Counted from the first letter of the stretch, positions 6,415-12,695 are shown. The stretch is 12,695 bases of DNA from Ignavibacteriales bacterium (GCA_003142915.1 PLNZ01000345.1:1-12695); one strand, 5' to 3'. The notes: a model not told the origin generated them from the letters alone. A program made the numbers and translations.

Positions 6415-8043
6415 TTACATTCTCTCCGGCGCATTTACACCAAGAATATATAACCCGTTTTTTAAGACAATTTTTGTAGCCATCGCCAGCGCTACTCTTG
6501 CCTCGGCAAGTTTTTTCTCTGTTCCCAATATTCTGCAGAATGTGTAAAACTTATGAAATGCCGCGGCAAGTTCTTCAAGATAACTGCATATACGGTGCGT
6601 CTCAAATAATTCAGCGCTTGCCAAAACTTCTTCCCTAAATTCATGAAGCTTGCGTAATAACTCCTGCTCTTCGTTTGATACAAGCAAATCAAGGTTCTCT
6701 GTAGAAGCTTTCAGTTCCTCTTTTTCAATCATCTTAAGAACAGAACAAATTCTTGCATGGGCATACTGCAAATAAAAAACCGGGTTTTCATCAGATTGCT
6801 TCTTTGCAACAGTGAGATCAAAATTCATGTGAGTGGAAATATCACGCATGTTAAAAAAGTACCTTACAACGTCCGAACCGACTTCATCAACCAACTGATC
6901 TAAAGTAATATAATTTGCTTTACGCGTGGACATCTTTACTATTTCCCCGCCTTGCATAATAGTAACAAACTGGTGAATGAGGACTTTAACTTTATCCGGA
7001 TCATAGCCTAAAGCTTTTAATCCCGCAAGCACATCCGGATAAGTAGCATTATGATCAGAGCCGAAAATATCAATCATCAAATCGTAGCCGCGTTTGAATT
7101 TTTCTGCGTGATAAGCCATATCAGGCAGTCTGTAGGTTGGTTCTCCTGTTGATTTAACAATAACTTTATCCTGCTCATTGCCAAGTTCAGTAAGTTTAAG
7201 CCATGTTGCTCCGTCTTTTTCGTAAGAAAGTTTTTGTTTTTTAAAAATGTCTATTATCTCGCGTATTTTTCCATCTTCGTACAAAGAATTTTCATTGAAA
7301 AATATTTTATGTATGATACCTAATCTTTCCAAAGATTTCTTAATGTCTTTAAATATTTCTGATTCAGCTTTGTCTTTAAATGCACCATCTGCAGGTTCAT
7401 TCAATAATTTATCACCATATTCATACGACAAACTTTTAGCTATATCTTTTATATACTCACCCTGATAATAATCTGCAGGAAATTCAATGCTATGTCCCTG
7501 TAATTCAAGATACCGGAGCCTGACGGAATCACCCAAAACGCGCATTTGTCTGCCGGCATTGTTAAAATAATATTCTCGATCTACGGAATAGCCGACCCAT
7601 TCCAATAGATTTGCAAGTGTATCGCCAAACACGGCATTTCTGCCATGCCCAACAGTTAGAGGCCCGGTGGGATTAGCAGAAACGAATTCAATGTTAGCTT
7701 TTTCACCTGCATATTTATGAGATCTGCCGTAACTTTTTTCGGAAGCTAATATATCTTTAGTGATGCGTGTAATAAAAGACTTTGTAAAGAAAAAATTTAT
7801 AAAGCCCGGACCAGCGATTTCAACCTTTTTGATAACTTCAGGGTCAATCTCCAATTTGGAAATAATTTCTTCTGCAATTTCGCGTGGTTTTCTTTTAAGC
7901 TTTTTAGTCAACAGCATTGCCGCATTTGAGGATAAATCGCCATGAGCGCTAATTTTGGGAACTTCAAAAGTAATATTGATATCGTTAAGATATCCTAAAT
8001 TTTTAGTAATCTCATTAAATAACGAATAAAGGTAATACTTCAA
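6415..8043 (-). CDS. argS: arginyl-tRNA synthetase
   Basis: Class I aminoacyl-tRNA synthetase that charges tRNA-Arg. 542 residues, slightly short but complete. It has the N-terminal tRNA-recognition domain (residues 1-100), the signature SANPTGPLTVGHGRN (about 122-136, the HIGH-type motif with Thr in the first His place), FNNAGRQ, and K370-M-S-T-R as the KMSKS-type loop. The C-terminal helical anticodon-binding domain ends in GVNAPERM, the usual family terminus. The start is TTG, supported by AAGGAAAG about six bases upstream and by the family N-terminus. It is 44 bases downstream of rsfS and probably cotranscribed. The Thr for His change in HIGH occurs in other bacterial ArgRS as I know them, so I do not treat it as a defect. 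Confidence 0.96.
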   Translation of the reverse strand: MKYYLYSLFNEITKNLGYLNDINITFEVPKISAHGDLSSNAAMLLTKKLKRKPREIAEEIISKLEIDPEVIKKVEIAGPGFINFFFTKSFITRITKDILASEKSYGRSHKYAGEKANIEFVSANPTGPLTVGHGRNAVFGDTLANLLEWVGYSVDREYYFNNAGRQMRVLGDSVRLRYLELQGHSIEFPADYYQGEYIKDIAKSLSYEYGDKLLNEPADGAFKDKAESEIFKDIKKSLERLGIIHKIFFNENSLYEDGKIREIIDIFKKQKLSYEKDGATWLKLTELGNEQDKVIVKSTGEPTYRLPDMAYHAEKFKRGYDLMIDIFGSDHNATYPDVLAGLKALGYDPDKVKVLIHQFVTIMQGGEIVKMSTRKANYITLDQLVDEVGSDVVRYFFNMRDISTHMNFDLTVAKKQSDENPVFYLQYAHARICSVLKMIEKEELKASTENLDLLVSNEEQELLRKLHEFREEVLASAELFETHRICSYLEELAAAFHKFYTFCRILGTEKKLAEARVALAMATKIVLKNGLYILGVNAPERM

Positions 8044-8087
8044 AATCTTTCCTTAAAATAAAATGATATACAATAACTATAATTCCA

Positions 8088-8498
8088 TTACGGCTGAATT
8101 TTTTTAGGTCTGCCACGTTTTTTTGGAGCAGGCGGCAATGAAGGAGTTAAGGCAGTATCTTCCACATTAATTATGTTTGCATCGCCCCATAGTTTTTCAA
8201 GATTATAAAACTCCCTTGCATCCTTCTTAAAAACATGGACAACCACATCAACATAATCCAGTAAAACCCAGCTAAGGCTTTTATAGCCTTCGGTATGCCA
8301 GCATCTTATGCCTTCATCACGAAGTTTTTTATCTACTTCATCTGCAATTGCTTTTACCTGAGTATCAGAGTCGGCGCTGCAGATGACGAAATAATCCGTC
8401 ATTGTCGTTAACAGGCTGATATCTAAAATTTTAACATCGAAGCCTTTTTTATTAAATATAAGCTCGGCTATCTTATTAGCTAACTGCTTTGAATTCAC
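8088..8498 (-). CDS. rsfS: ribosomal silencing factor RsfS (Iojap/DUF143)
   Basis: Cytoplasmic factor that binds ribosomal protein uL14 on the large subunit and blocks subunit joining when nutrients are short. The diagnostic stretches TDYFVICSADSDTQVKAIADEV and WVLLDYVDVVVHVFKKDAREFYNLEKLWGDA are both present within the first ~110 residues. The 136-residue product carries an extra Pro/Lys-rich tail with KKRGRPKK at 126-133, an AT-hook-like motif not part of the core family. The start is GTG with AAAGGA six bases upstream; there is no nearby ATG. It follows the LytR_C gene by 11 bases, so the two are very likely cotranscribed, and argS follows. Confidence 0.93.
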   Translation of the reverse strand: MNSKQLANKIAELIFNKKGFDVKILDISLLTTMTDYFVICSADSDTQVKAIADEVDKKLRDEGIRCWHTEGYKSLSWVLLDYVDVVVHVFKKDAREFYNLEKLWGDANIINVEDTALTPSLPPAPKKRGRPKKIQP

Positions 8499-8509
8499 GT
8501 TTTTTCCTT

Positions 8510-8995
8510 TTATTGATATGGTTTTAAACTATTAAAATCTTTTCCTATAATAAGAGAGACGTCAAGAAAATATTTACTGCTCATTTGCTGAACAACATTT
8601 TTATGGTCAATGCCTAAAGAATCAGCCACTCTGAAAGCATTTACCATATTGCCTGTTCTGTCTATGACAATAGATTTCTCAACGTCATACGAAATATAAT
8701 TTCCAATCTGCACAACATCAAAACGGCACTGGCGCAGATAATCCGTAAACTTATCTGCACTACCTGAAAGGCCGCACCCGTTTAATACCTCTACTTGAAT
8801 TGCCAGGGATGCAGGTGTCCGGCTTTCAAGTTCTTTTGAATTTTTTACTCTAAATTTGGAGTAAAGGGAATACGATAAATAAGCAATTATAATCGTAAGA
8901 GCTATAATAATGATATTGGAATAGAAATTTGCAGAGAAATTTTTAAGATTAACACTTTTGAAAATTTTTTTTTGCTGTAGTTTTCCCTTTATCAA
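8510..8995 (-). CDS. membrane-anchored LytR C-terminal domain protein
   Basis: 161 residues. A short basic N-terminus precedes one membrane segment (about 26-46, SNIIIIALTIIIAYLSYSLY), then a linker, then a LytR_C-type domain from residue ~65: QVEVLNGCGLSGSADKF, FDVVQIGNY, IVIDRTGN, VADSLGI, and LDVSLIIGKDF near the end. In LytR-CpsA-Psr proteins this domain trails the enzyme that attaches polymers to the cell wall; here the catalytic LCP part is absent, so it is a stand-alone domain, probably facing the periplasm. The only sensible start is TTG at 8995, with a poor ribosome site, so the exact N-terminus is uncertain. The gene ends 11 bases before rsfS, a pairing that looks like a conserved operon. 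Molecular role unknown. Confidence 0.82.
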   Translation of the reverse strand: MIKGKLQQKKIFKSVNLKNFSANFYSNIIIIALTIIIAYLSYSLYSKFRVKNSKELESRTPASLAIQVEVLNGCGLSGSADKFTDYLRQCRFDVVQIGNYISYDVEKSIVIDRTGNMVNAFRVADSLGIDHKNVVQQMSSKYFLDVSLIIGKDFNSLKPYQ

Positions 8996-9013
8996 TTTTT
9001 GCCCAGAAGATAT

Positions 9014-9042
9014 AAATTAAAATTAAAATTAATTTCACACAA
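9014..9042 (-). promoter_or_regulatory. possible promoter for lytR_C-rsfS-argS
   Basis: Read on the minus strand, TTGTGT (9037-9042) and TAATTT (9014-9019) are 17 bases apart, just upstream of the LytR_C start. The surrounding run of TTTAAT units makes chance matches easy. Confidence 0.3.
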
Positions 9043-9075
9043 GCGATTAACAGCCGCCGGATTCATGAAAATTTT

Positions 9076-9561
9076 TTAAAAGCCGTTAAAAAACCCGTAG
9101 TGGTAACTTCCGGAATAAGAAAACGGAGACAACATATTGTAAGGTAGATTTCTATACTGGACAGAAATATAAACATCTTTCCACGGCTGGTAGTTAATAG
9201 CAGCATTACTAATATAAAATCCATTGAGAGAATTATTAAACTGCTTGCCTAAAGTACTGTAAGGTGTATTTATAACGCTTGCATCAAGCTGAACATTTAA
9301 ATTATCGGTAAACTTATAAGACATACTGTTGGTGTAAACGCCCATTGCCATTCCTTGTCCGCCAAAAGATGAATAGGACATACCTACCGACTGCTGCATA
9401 TGGAAATTTTGAGGATTAATAAAACTAAACAAAGAAAATGAGCTTGAAGGCTGGGCAAGAATTCCGCTTTTAATATCAGGAAGTGGAGCATCCGAATCTT
9501 TAAACTGCGCAAAACCTGTCATTGTTAAAATTACAACAAACAGCATCATCATCTTTTTCAT
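9076..9561 (-). CDS. small exported protein, probably outer-membrane or surface, unknown function
   Basis: 161 residues. A clear signal peptide (MKKMMMLFVVILTMTGFAQ, cleavage probably after residue 18) leads into a mature region rich in Ser, Phe, Tyr, Asn and Gln. Alternating hydrophobic/polar strands such as SVGMSYSSFGGQGMAMGVYTN, SMSYKFTDNLNVQLDASV and VYISVQYRNLPY suggest a small beta-barrel or beta-sheet protein. The last residue is Phe (FFNGF), the C-terminal residue typical of outer-membrane barrel proteins. I do not recognise a named family. The ATG is set by GAAGGTG seven bases upstream, and a promoter candidate lies at 9588-9616, so it may be its own transcription unit between panD and the LytR_C gene. 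Confidence 0.75.
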   Translation of the reverse strand: MKKMMMLFVVILTMTGFAQFKDSDAPLPDIKSGILAQPSSSFSLFSFINPQNFHMQQSVGMSYSSFGGQGMAMGVYTNSMSYKFTDNLNVQLDASVINTPYSTLGKQFNNSLNGFYISNAAINYQPWKDVYISVQYRNLPYNMLSPFSYSGSYHYGFFNGF

Positions 9562-9587
9562 AATAACACCTTCATAATTTCACTTGA

Positions 9588-9616
9588 ATATTAAGCAAAT
9601 AGTGGAAAAAAATCAA
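9588..9616 (-). promoter_or_regulatory. predicted promoter for the small exported protein
   Basis: On the minus strand, TTGATT (9611-9616) and TAATAT (9588-9593) are separated by exactly 17 bases. A start near 9581 gives a leader of about 20 bases that includes the GAAGGTG ribosome site. Confidence 0.45.
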
Positions 9617-9654
9617 TGAATTTACTACTATGAATTTAAAAAATGCCAGTTCAG

Positions 9655-10011
9655 TTACACTATCCTGGTAATTTTGTTTTGTTTATCTACTGAAACAGTT
9701 TTGGGCTTATAATTCCGTATTTCATCGTCAGTCATTTGAGAATAAGCAATAATAATAACCTCATCGCCTACCGCACCAAGACGTGCTGCAGGCCCATTAA
9801 GGCATATAATCCCGCTTTTTGCTGCGCCTTCTATGGTATAAGTTTCCAGCCTGCTGCCGTTGCTTAAATTAACTACCTGAACCTTTTCACCCGGTAATAT
9901 ATCTGCGGCATCAAGAAGCTCTTTATCAATAGTTATACTGCCTTCGTAATAAAGCTCCGCCATAGTAACTGTGGCACGGTGAATTTTTGAACGAAACATT
10001 TCTCTGTACAT
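9655..10011 (-). CDS. panD: aspartate 1-decarboxylase precursor
   Basis: Makes beta-alanine from L-aspartate for pantothenate and coenzyme A synthesis. 118 residues, typical length. The self-processing site is intact: YYEGSITID places the cleaved Gly24-Ser25 bond at the family position, giving the pyruvoyl group on the new N-terminus of the alpha chain. K9, H11 and R12 (RSKIHRATVT), the NGxxxxTY-like segment (NLSNGSRLETYTI) and GAAARL-like GPAARLGAVGDEVIII support the call. ATG start at 10011; the ribosome site is weak (AAAAAG). The gene lies alone, without panB or panC, diverging from the trp operon. A promoter candidate is at 10037-10066. Confidence 0.97.
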   Translation of the reverse strand: MYREMFRSKIHRATVTMAELYYEGSITIDKELLDAADILPGEKVQVVNLSNGSRLETYTIEGAAKSGIICLNGPAARLGAVGDEVIIIAYSQMTDDEIRNYKPKTVSVDKQNKITRIV

Positions 10012-10036
10012 AATAATCTTTTTATTTTAGCAATTA

Positions 10037-10066
10037 AATATACTCAGAAACGATTTATAGTTTCAA
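10037..10066 (-). promoter_or_regulatory. predicted panD promoter
   Basis: On the minus strand TTGAAA (10061-10066) and TATATT (10037-10042) are 18 bases apart, leaving a short leader of about 20 bases before the panD ATG. It is back to back with the trp promoter about 90 bases away. Confidence 0.4.
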
Positions 10067-10155
10067 GATATGATCCTTGATACATCAATCGCTCATTTTT
10101 AAGACGAAGAAAAGTTGTTATTCATAAAAAAAATATTAATTCTTTATTTTCTCAC

Positions 10156-10185
10156 TTGACAAACAGAAAATCTGTTTTATATTTG
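10156..10185 (+). promoter_or_regulatory. trp operon promoter with spacer palindrome
   Basis: TTGACA (10156-10161) is a perfect -35 box; TATATT (10178-10183) follows after 16 bases. The same stretch reads TATATTTG (10178-10185), a perfect match to the Bacteroidota TAnnTTTG element, with TTG at 10156-10158 standing 19 bases ahead. Transcription should start near 10190-10193. The spacer holds a perfect inverted repeat, AAACAGA-AAA-TCTGTTT (10161-10177), placed where a repressor could block polymerase. Confidence 0.75.
10161..10177. promoter_or_regulatory. candidate operator, inverted repeat in trp promoter
   Basis: Perfect 7-bp arms AAACAGA and TCTGTTT around AAA, lying between the -35 and -10 boxes. 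The position suits a dimeric repressor. The regulator is unknown and no regulator gene is in the window. Confidence 0.4.
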
Positions 10186-10195
10186 TAATTGAAAT

Positions 10196-10288
10196 ATGAA
10201 TAAAATTTTCGGGACATATTATTTTACCAATTCTCTTAACACCAATGCTTGGTGGTGGTATAGTATGCAAAATAATATGACCCCGTGA
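10196..10288 (+). CDS. trpL: trp operon leader peptide (30 aa, three consecutive Trp codons)
   Basis: A 30-codon frame from ATG (10196) to TGA (10286). It begins MNKIFGTYYF and contains NAWWWYSM, with the three TGG codons at 10250-10258 (residues 19-21) followed by a Tyr codon. Two more Tyr and one Phe codon form YYF at residues 8-10. A run of Trp codons between a promoter and an intrinsic terminator directly before trpE is the hallmark of a ribosome-sensing attenuator. I see no ribosome binding site, and the ATG would be only about 3-6 bases from the expected transcript 5' end, so initiation may be leaderless. The stop codon sits against the candidate antiterminator strand, so a ribosome finishing the peptide would cover it. 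Confidence 0.88.
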   Translation: MNKIFGTYYFTNSLNTNAWWWYSMQNNMTP

Positions 10289-10329
10289 TCTAGAGATTTA
10301 CATTTTATAATACCAAAACCCTTCTCAGA
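10240..10329 (+). promoter_or_regulatory. trp attenuator RNA: alternative pairings
   Basis: Pairings found by eye: CACCAA (10240-10245) with TTGGTG (10249-10254), a hairpin over the first Trp codons; TGGTAT (10256-10261) with ATACCA (10310-10315); and TCT-(A)-GAGA (10289-10296) with TCTCAGA (10323-10329), seven pairs with one bulged A. The last would break the terminator stem and is a candidate antiterminator. A ribosome stalled at the Trp codons leaves 10289-10296 free; one at the stop codon hides it. The antiterminator is modest, so the exact partner strands need folding. Confidence 0.55.
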
Positions 10330-10354
10330 AAACTGGGAAGGGTTTTTTGTTTTT
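10315..10354 (+). terminator. intrinsic terminator of the trp attenuator
   Basis: A 14-bp stem (10315-10328 with 10333-10346; one G-U pair at 10325/10336) has an AAAA loop and runs into six Ts, one G and five more Ts (10343-10354). It ends directly before the trpE ribosome site, so termination here removes trpEGD from the transcript. Confidence 0.92.
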
Positions 10355-10366
10355 AAAGGATGTTAT

Positions 10367-11842
10367 ATGAATTTCAATCAATTTAAAGAATTGTCTAAGG
10401 ACTACAATCTAATACCTGTTTACGAGGTAATTACGGCGGATTTGCTCACTCCGGTTCTTGCATATCTAAAGATACGCGAGAAGGGTAAACAGAACTTCTT
10501 GCTGGAATCCGTTGAGGGCTCATCAAGTCTGGCGCGGTATTCTTTTATCGGAAAGAATCCTGAAAAGACAATTCATAATAAATCTTTGGAAATTACCGAA
10601 CGCATAAACGGTACAATAAACGTACTGCAAAAAAGTATCTTTGATTATATCCGTGAAGAGATTCAAAAATATAAACAGCCTAAACTTGATGGCATTCCTT
10701 ACTTTACCGGCGGAATTGTAGGGTATCTCGGTTATGAAAATATTGCTCTTATTGAGAGCGTAATTAAATTTAATTCAGAAAGCTTTAACAATCCCGATTC
10801 TATCTTCGGAGTTTACAATACCATACTTGCTTTCGATCATTATAAACATCAGATAATCTTAATAACAAACGTAAAAATAGACAGCAATACAAACCTGGAA
10901 GGAGCATATGGCAGCGCAAAAAAGATTTTAGCGTCACTCAGAGCAGAACTTAAAAAACCAGTCGAATATAATTCCGACTTTAGCCTTAACAACGAAGTAA
11001 AAGAATATTTTGATCCCGAAGAGTACTACCGCCAGGTAGAAGCAGGCAAGCGTAATATTGTTGAAGGAGATATTTTCCAGATTGTGCTTTCACAAAGATT
11101 TTCTTCCGGTTATCACGGTGATTTGCTGAATGTTTACCGCGCTTTAAGGATTATAAATCCATCACCCTATATGTACTACCAGGAATTTGAAAATGATTTT
11201 ACGGTAATAGGTACATCACCGGAAGATCTTTTGAGGGTAAAAGACAGGAAAACACAGTTATTGCCAATTGCAGGAACACGCCGCCGAGGTAAAACCGAAG
11301 CAGAAGATTCAGAGCTGGAAAAGGATATGGTAAACGATCCGAAAGAACAGGCAGAACACACAATGCTTGTTGATCTTGGAAGAAATGATTTAGGCAGAGT
11401 ATGTAAATATGGGTCGGTTACAGTTACCGAGAATATGAGAGTTCAAAGATATTCTCATGTCATGCATATGGTTTCCAAAGTCGAAGGAGAGTTAGCCGAT
11501 GGTAAGGATTCCATCGATGCATTAAAATCATGCTTCCCTGCAGGAACAGTATCAGGTGCACCAAAGATTCGGGCTATACAATTGATTGACGAATATGAAA
11601 AAAAAGAAAGAAATATTTATGCAGGCGCCGTCGGTTATTTTGATTTTTCCGGTAATCTTGATATGTGCATAGCAATAAGAACTCTGTTTGCAAAAAAGGA
11701 TGTTGTTTATTGGCAAGCCGGAGCAGGCATCGTGGCAGACAGCCAGCCCATGCTTGAAGCTAAAGAAATAAGGAATAAATCTGCTGTATTGATTAATGCT
11801 TTAAAATATGCGGAGGTAATTGATGAAAATATTGGTGATTGA
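10367..11842 (+). CDS. trpE: anthranilate synthase component I
   Basis: Converts chorismate to anthranilate, the first committed step of tryptophan synthesis, using ammonia passed from TrpG. 491 residues, full length. The N-terminal domain has L45-L-E-S48 and ARYSFIG, the site where tryptophan binds for feedback inhibition. The chorismate-binding domain shows FQIVLSQRF, LPIAGTRRRG, EHTMLVDLGRNDLGRV, SHVMHMVSKVEG, CFPAGTVSGAPKIRA, YAGAVGYFDFSGNLDMCIAIRT and AGAGIVADSQP. The LLES motif and AGTRRRG favour TrpE over PabB or a menaquinone enzyme. ATG start with AAAGGA (10355-10360) six bases upstream, directly behind the attenuator terminator. The 3' end overlaps trpG by 20 bases, coupling synthesis of the two subunits. 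Confidence 0.97.
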   Translation: MNFNQFKELSKDYNLIPVYEVITADLLTPVLAYLKIREKGKQNFLLESVEGSSSLARYSFIGKNPEKTIHNKSLEITERINGTINVLQKSIFDYIREEIQKYKQPKLDGIPYFTGGIVGYLGYENIALIESVIKFNSESFNNPDSIFGVYNTILAFDHYKHQIILITNVKIDSNTNLEGAYGSAKKILASLRAELKKPVEYNSDFSLNNEVKEYFDPEEYYRQVEAGKRNIVEGDIFQIVLSQRFSSGYHGDLLNVYRALRIINPSPYMYYQEFENDFTVIGTSPEDLLRVKDRKTQLLPIAGTRRRGKTEAEDSELEKDMVNDPKEQAEHTMLVDLGRNDLGRVCKYGSVTVTENMRVQRYSHVMHMVSKVEGELADGKDSIDALKSCFPAGTVSGAPKIRAIQLIDEYEKKERNIYAGAVGYFDFSGNLDMCIAIRTLFAKKDVVYWQAGAGIVADSQPMLEAKEIRNKSAVLINALKYAEVIDENIGD

Positions 11843-12389
11843 TAATTATGACTCTTTCACATACAACCTTGTTCAGCTTCTGGGAAAATTTAACTGCGAG
11901 CTGGTTGTAAAAAGGAATGATGAAATTTCCGAAGATGAGATTAAAGCTTTACAGCCGGATAAAATTTTAGTCTCCCCAGGTCCCGGAAGGCCCGAAAATG
12001 CGAATGTATCTGTTACCGTATTTCAAAAATTCGGTGATAAAATTCCCATACTCGGTGTATGCCTGGGCCATCAGGCTTTGGGATACGTTTATGGAGGAAG
12101 AATAATTAAAGCTCCTGTTCTAATGCATGGTAAAACCTCAAATATTATTCACGACAATAAAACTATTTTCAAAAACGTACCGCAGAATTTCAGAGCAACA
12201 CGTTACCATTCATTAATTGTCGAAAGAGAATCTTTGCCTGAATCGCTTGAGATTTCCGCAGAAACAGACGACGGCTGTATAATGGGAGTAAGGCACAAAA
12301 ATTTTTCTGTAGAAGGAATTCAATTTCACCCAGAATCATTTTTAACAGATGAAGGATATAAAATAATTAAAAATTGGTTGTTATTATGA
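11823..12389 (+). CDS. trpG: anthranilate synthase component II (glutamine amidotransferase)
   Basis: Class I glutamine amidotransferase that releases ammonia from glutamine for TrpE. 188 residues starting MKILVIDNYDSFTYN. The triad is intact: C80 in GVCLGHQALG, H169 and E171 in FHPES. The oxyanion region SPGPGRPENA is also standard. It is unfused, without the TrpD domain seen in enteric bacteria. The start is the ATG at 11823, set by a strong GGAGGT (11812-11817) five bases upstream, in preference to the TTG one codon earlier. Such subunits often serve folate synthesis (PabA) as well; position between trpE and trpD makes the trp role the main one. It overlaps the next gene by four bases (ATGA). 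Confidence 0.96.
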   Translation: MKILVIDNYDSFTYNLVQLLGKFNCELVVKRNDEISEDEIKALQPDKILVSPGPGRPENANVSVTVFQKFGDKIPILGVCLGHQALGYVYGGRIIKAPVLMHGKTSNIIHDNKTIFKNVPQNFRATRYHSLIVERESLPESLEISAETDDGCIMGVRHKNFSVEGIQFHPESFLTDEGYKIIKNWLLL

Positions 12390-12695
12390 TAAAAGAATAT
12401 TTGCAAAAAGTAATAGATAAAGAAGATTTGTCTTTTGATGAGTCATACACCGCAATGACTGAGATAATGAGCGGCGAGGTTAACAATTCCTATCTCGCAG
12501 GATTTCTTATAGCTCTTAAATCCAAAGGAGAAAGGCCAGCAGAGGTAGCGGGTTTTGCAAAAGCGATGCAGGAAAAAAGCATAAGAATAATCTGCGATGA
12601 TGAAAATGTAATCGATGTCTGTGGTACTGGCGGGGACAATTCCGGCAGCTTTAACATATCTACAGCAGCCACATTTGTAGCAGCAGGAGCGGGAT
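12386..12695 (+). CDS. trpD: anthranilate phosphoribosyltransferase, 5' part
   Basis: Transfers a phosphoribosyl group to anthranilate, the second step of the pathway. Only the first 103 codons are inside the window; the frame is open at the edge. The N-terminal helical domain (MIKEYLQKVIDKEDLSFDES, then GEVNNSYLAGFLIALKSKGE) is followed by the family signature V-I-D-V-C79-G-T-G-G-D84 and G87-S-F-N-I-S-T, the glycine-rich phosphoribosyl-pyrophosphate and metal binding loops. The ATG overlaps the trpG stop as ATGA, and the ribosome site is poor, so translation probably depends on coupling to trpG. It continues the order trpE-trpG-trpD. Confidence 0.96.
   Translation, partial: MIKEYLQKVIDKEDLSFDESYTAMTEIMSGEVNNSYLAGFLIALKSKGERPAEVAGFAKAMQEKSIRIICDDENVIDVCGTGGDNSGSFNISTAATFVAAGAG

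Noticed and set aside
6492..6692. Open frame on the minus strand inside argS
   Set aside because: A shadow frame within a strongly conserved gene, with no ribosome site or family features. The same holds for the short opposite-strand frames inside surE, the PhzF-like gene, the VWA gene, comF, argS, trpE and trpD.
9011..9035. Short TTTAAT tandem repeat as a functional element
   Set aside because: Only about three imperfect units in AT-rich DNA; chance is a sufficient explanation.
9620..9657. Intrinsic terminator after panD on the minus strand
   Set aside because: A CCAG/CTGG pair before TTTTTT gives only four base pairs around a large loop.
10077..10088. Operator TTGAT-AC-ATCAA between panD and trp
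   Set aside because: Five-base arms in AT-rich DNA, not positioned on either promoter core; too weak to call.
11820..11822. TTG start for trpG one codon earlier
   Set aside because: ATG at 11823 has the conserved MKILVIDNYDS start and a well-placed GGAGGT.

Overview
The window looks like a piece of an AT-rich (roughly 35% GC) chromosome from the Bacteroidota/Chlorobi side of the tree, most likely an Ignavibacteria-type organism. That placement is an inference. It rests on the overall character of the proteins, on a perfect TAnnTTTG promoter element of the Bacteroidota type in front of trpE, on clear Shine-Dalgarno sequences, and on heavy use of TTG start codons (transposase, surE, comF, argS and the LytR_C protein; rsfS uses GTG).

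Layout. (a) 15-1376: a complete IS4-family insertion sequence with 13-bp inverted repeats and a probable 9-bp target duplication; its transposase carries an in-frame 21-bp tandem duplication. (b) 1377-1872: a gene-poor spacer holding five closely packed palindromic hairpins (REP-like), then a degenerate 30-bp tandem repeat, then a surE promoter. (c) 1873-6355, plus strand: surE, a PhzF-family gene, a 716-residue membrane protein with a von Willebrand A domain, and comF. The first three overlap and are probably translationally coupled. (d) 6366-6401: a 16-bp-stem hairpin between converging genes. (e) 6415-10011, minus strand: panD, a small exported protein, a membrane-anchored LytR_C protein, rsfS and argS. 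(f) 10156-12695, plus strand: a trp operon, trpE-trpG-trpD, running off the right edge within trpD.

The most interesting part is the trp control region at 10156-10354, which reads as a complete transcription attenuator. It has a strong promoter with a perfect inverted repeat in its spacer, a 30-codon leader peptide with three consecutive Trp codons, a leader stop codon directly next to a candidate antiterminator strand, and a strong intrinsic terminator just before the trpE ribosome binding site. By analogy with the classical mechanism, scarce Trp-tRNA would stall the ribosome on the Trp codons, favour the antiterminator and let transcription enter trpEGD. TrpE also keeps the LLES motif linked to tryptophan feedback inhibition, so control probably acts at both levels. 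The leader ATG lies only a few bases after the expected transcription start, so the leader peptide may be translated from a leaderless or nearly leaderless RNA. I found no clearly new multigene system; the rest is housekeeping genes plus mobile and repetitive DNA.
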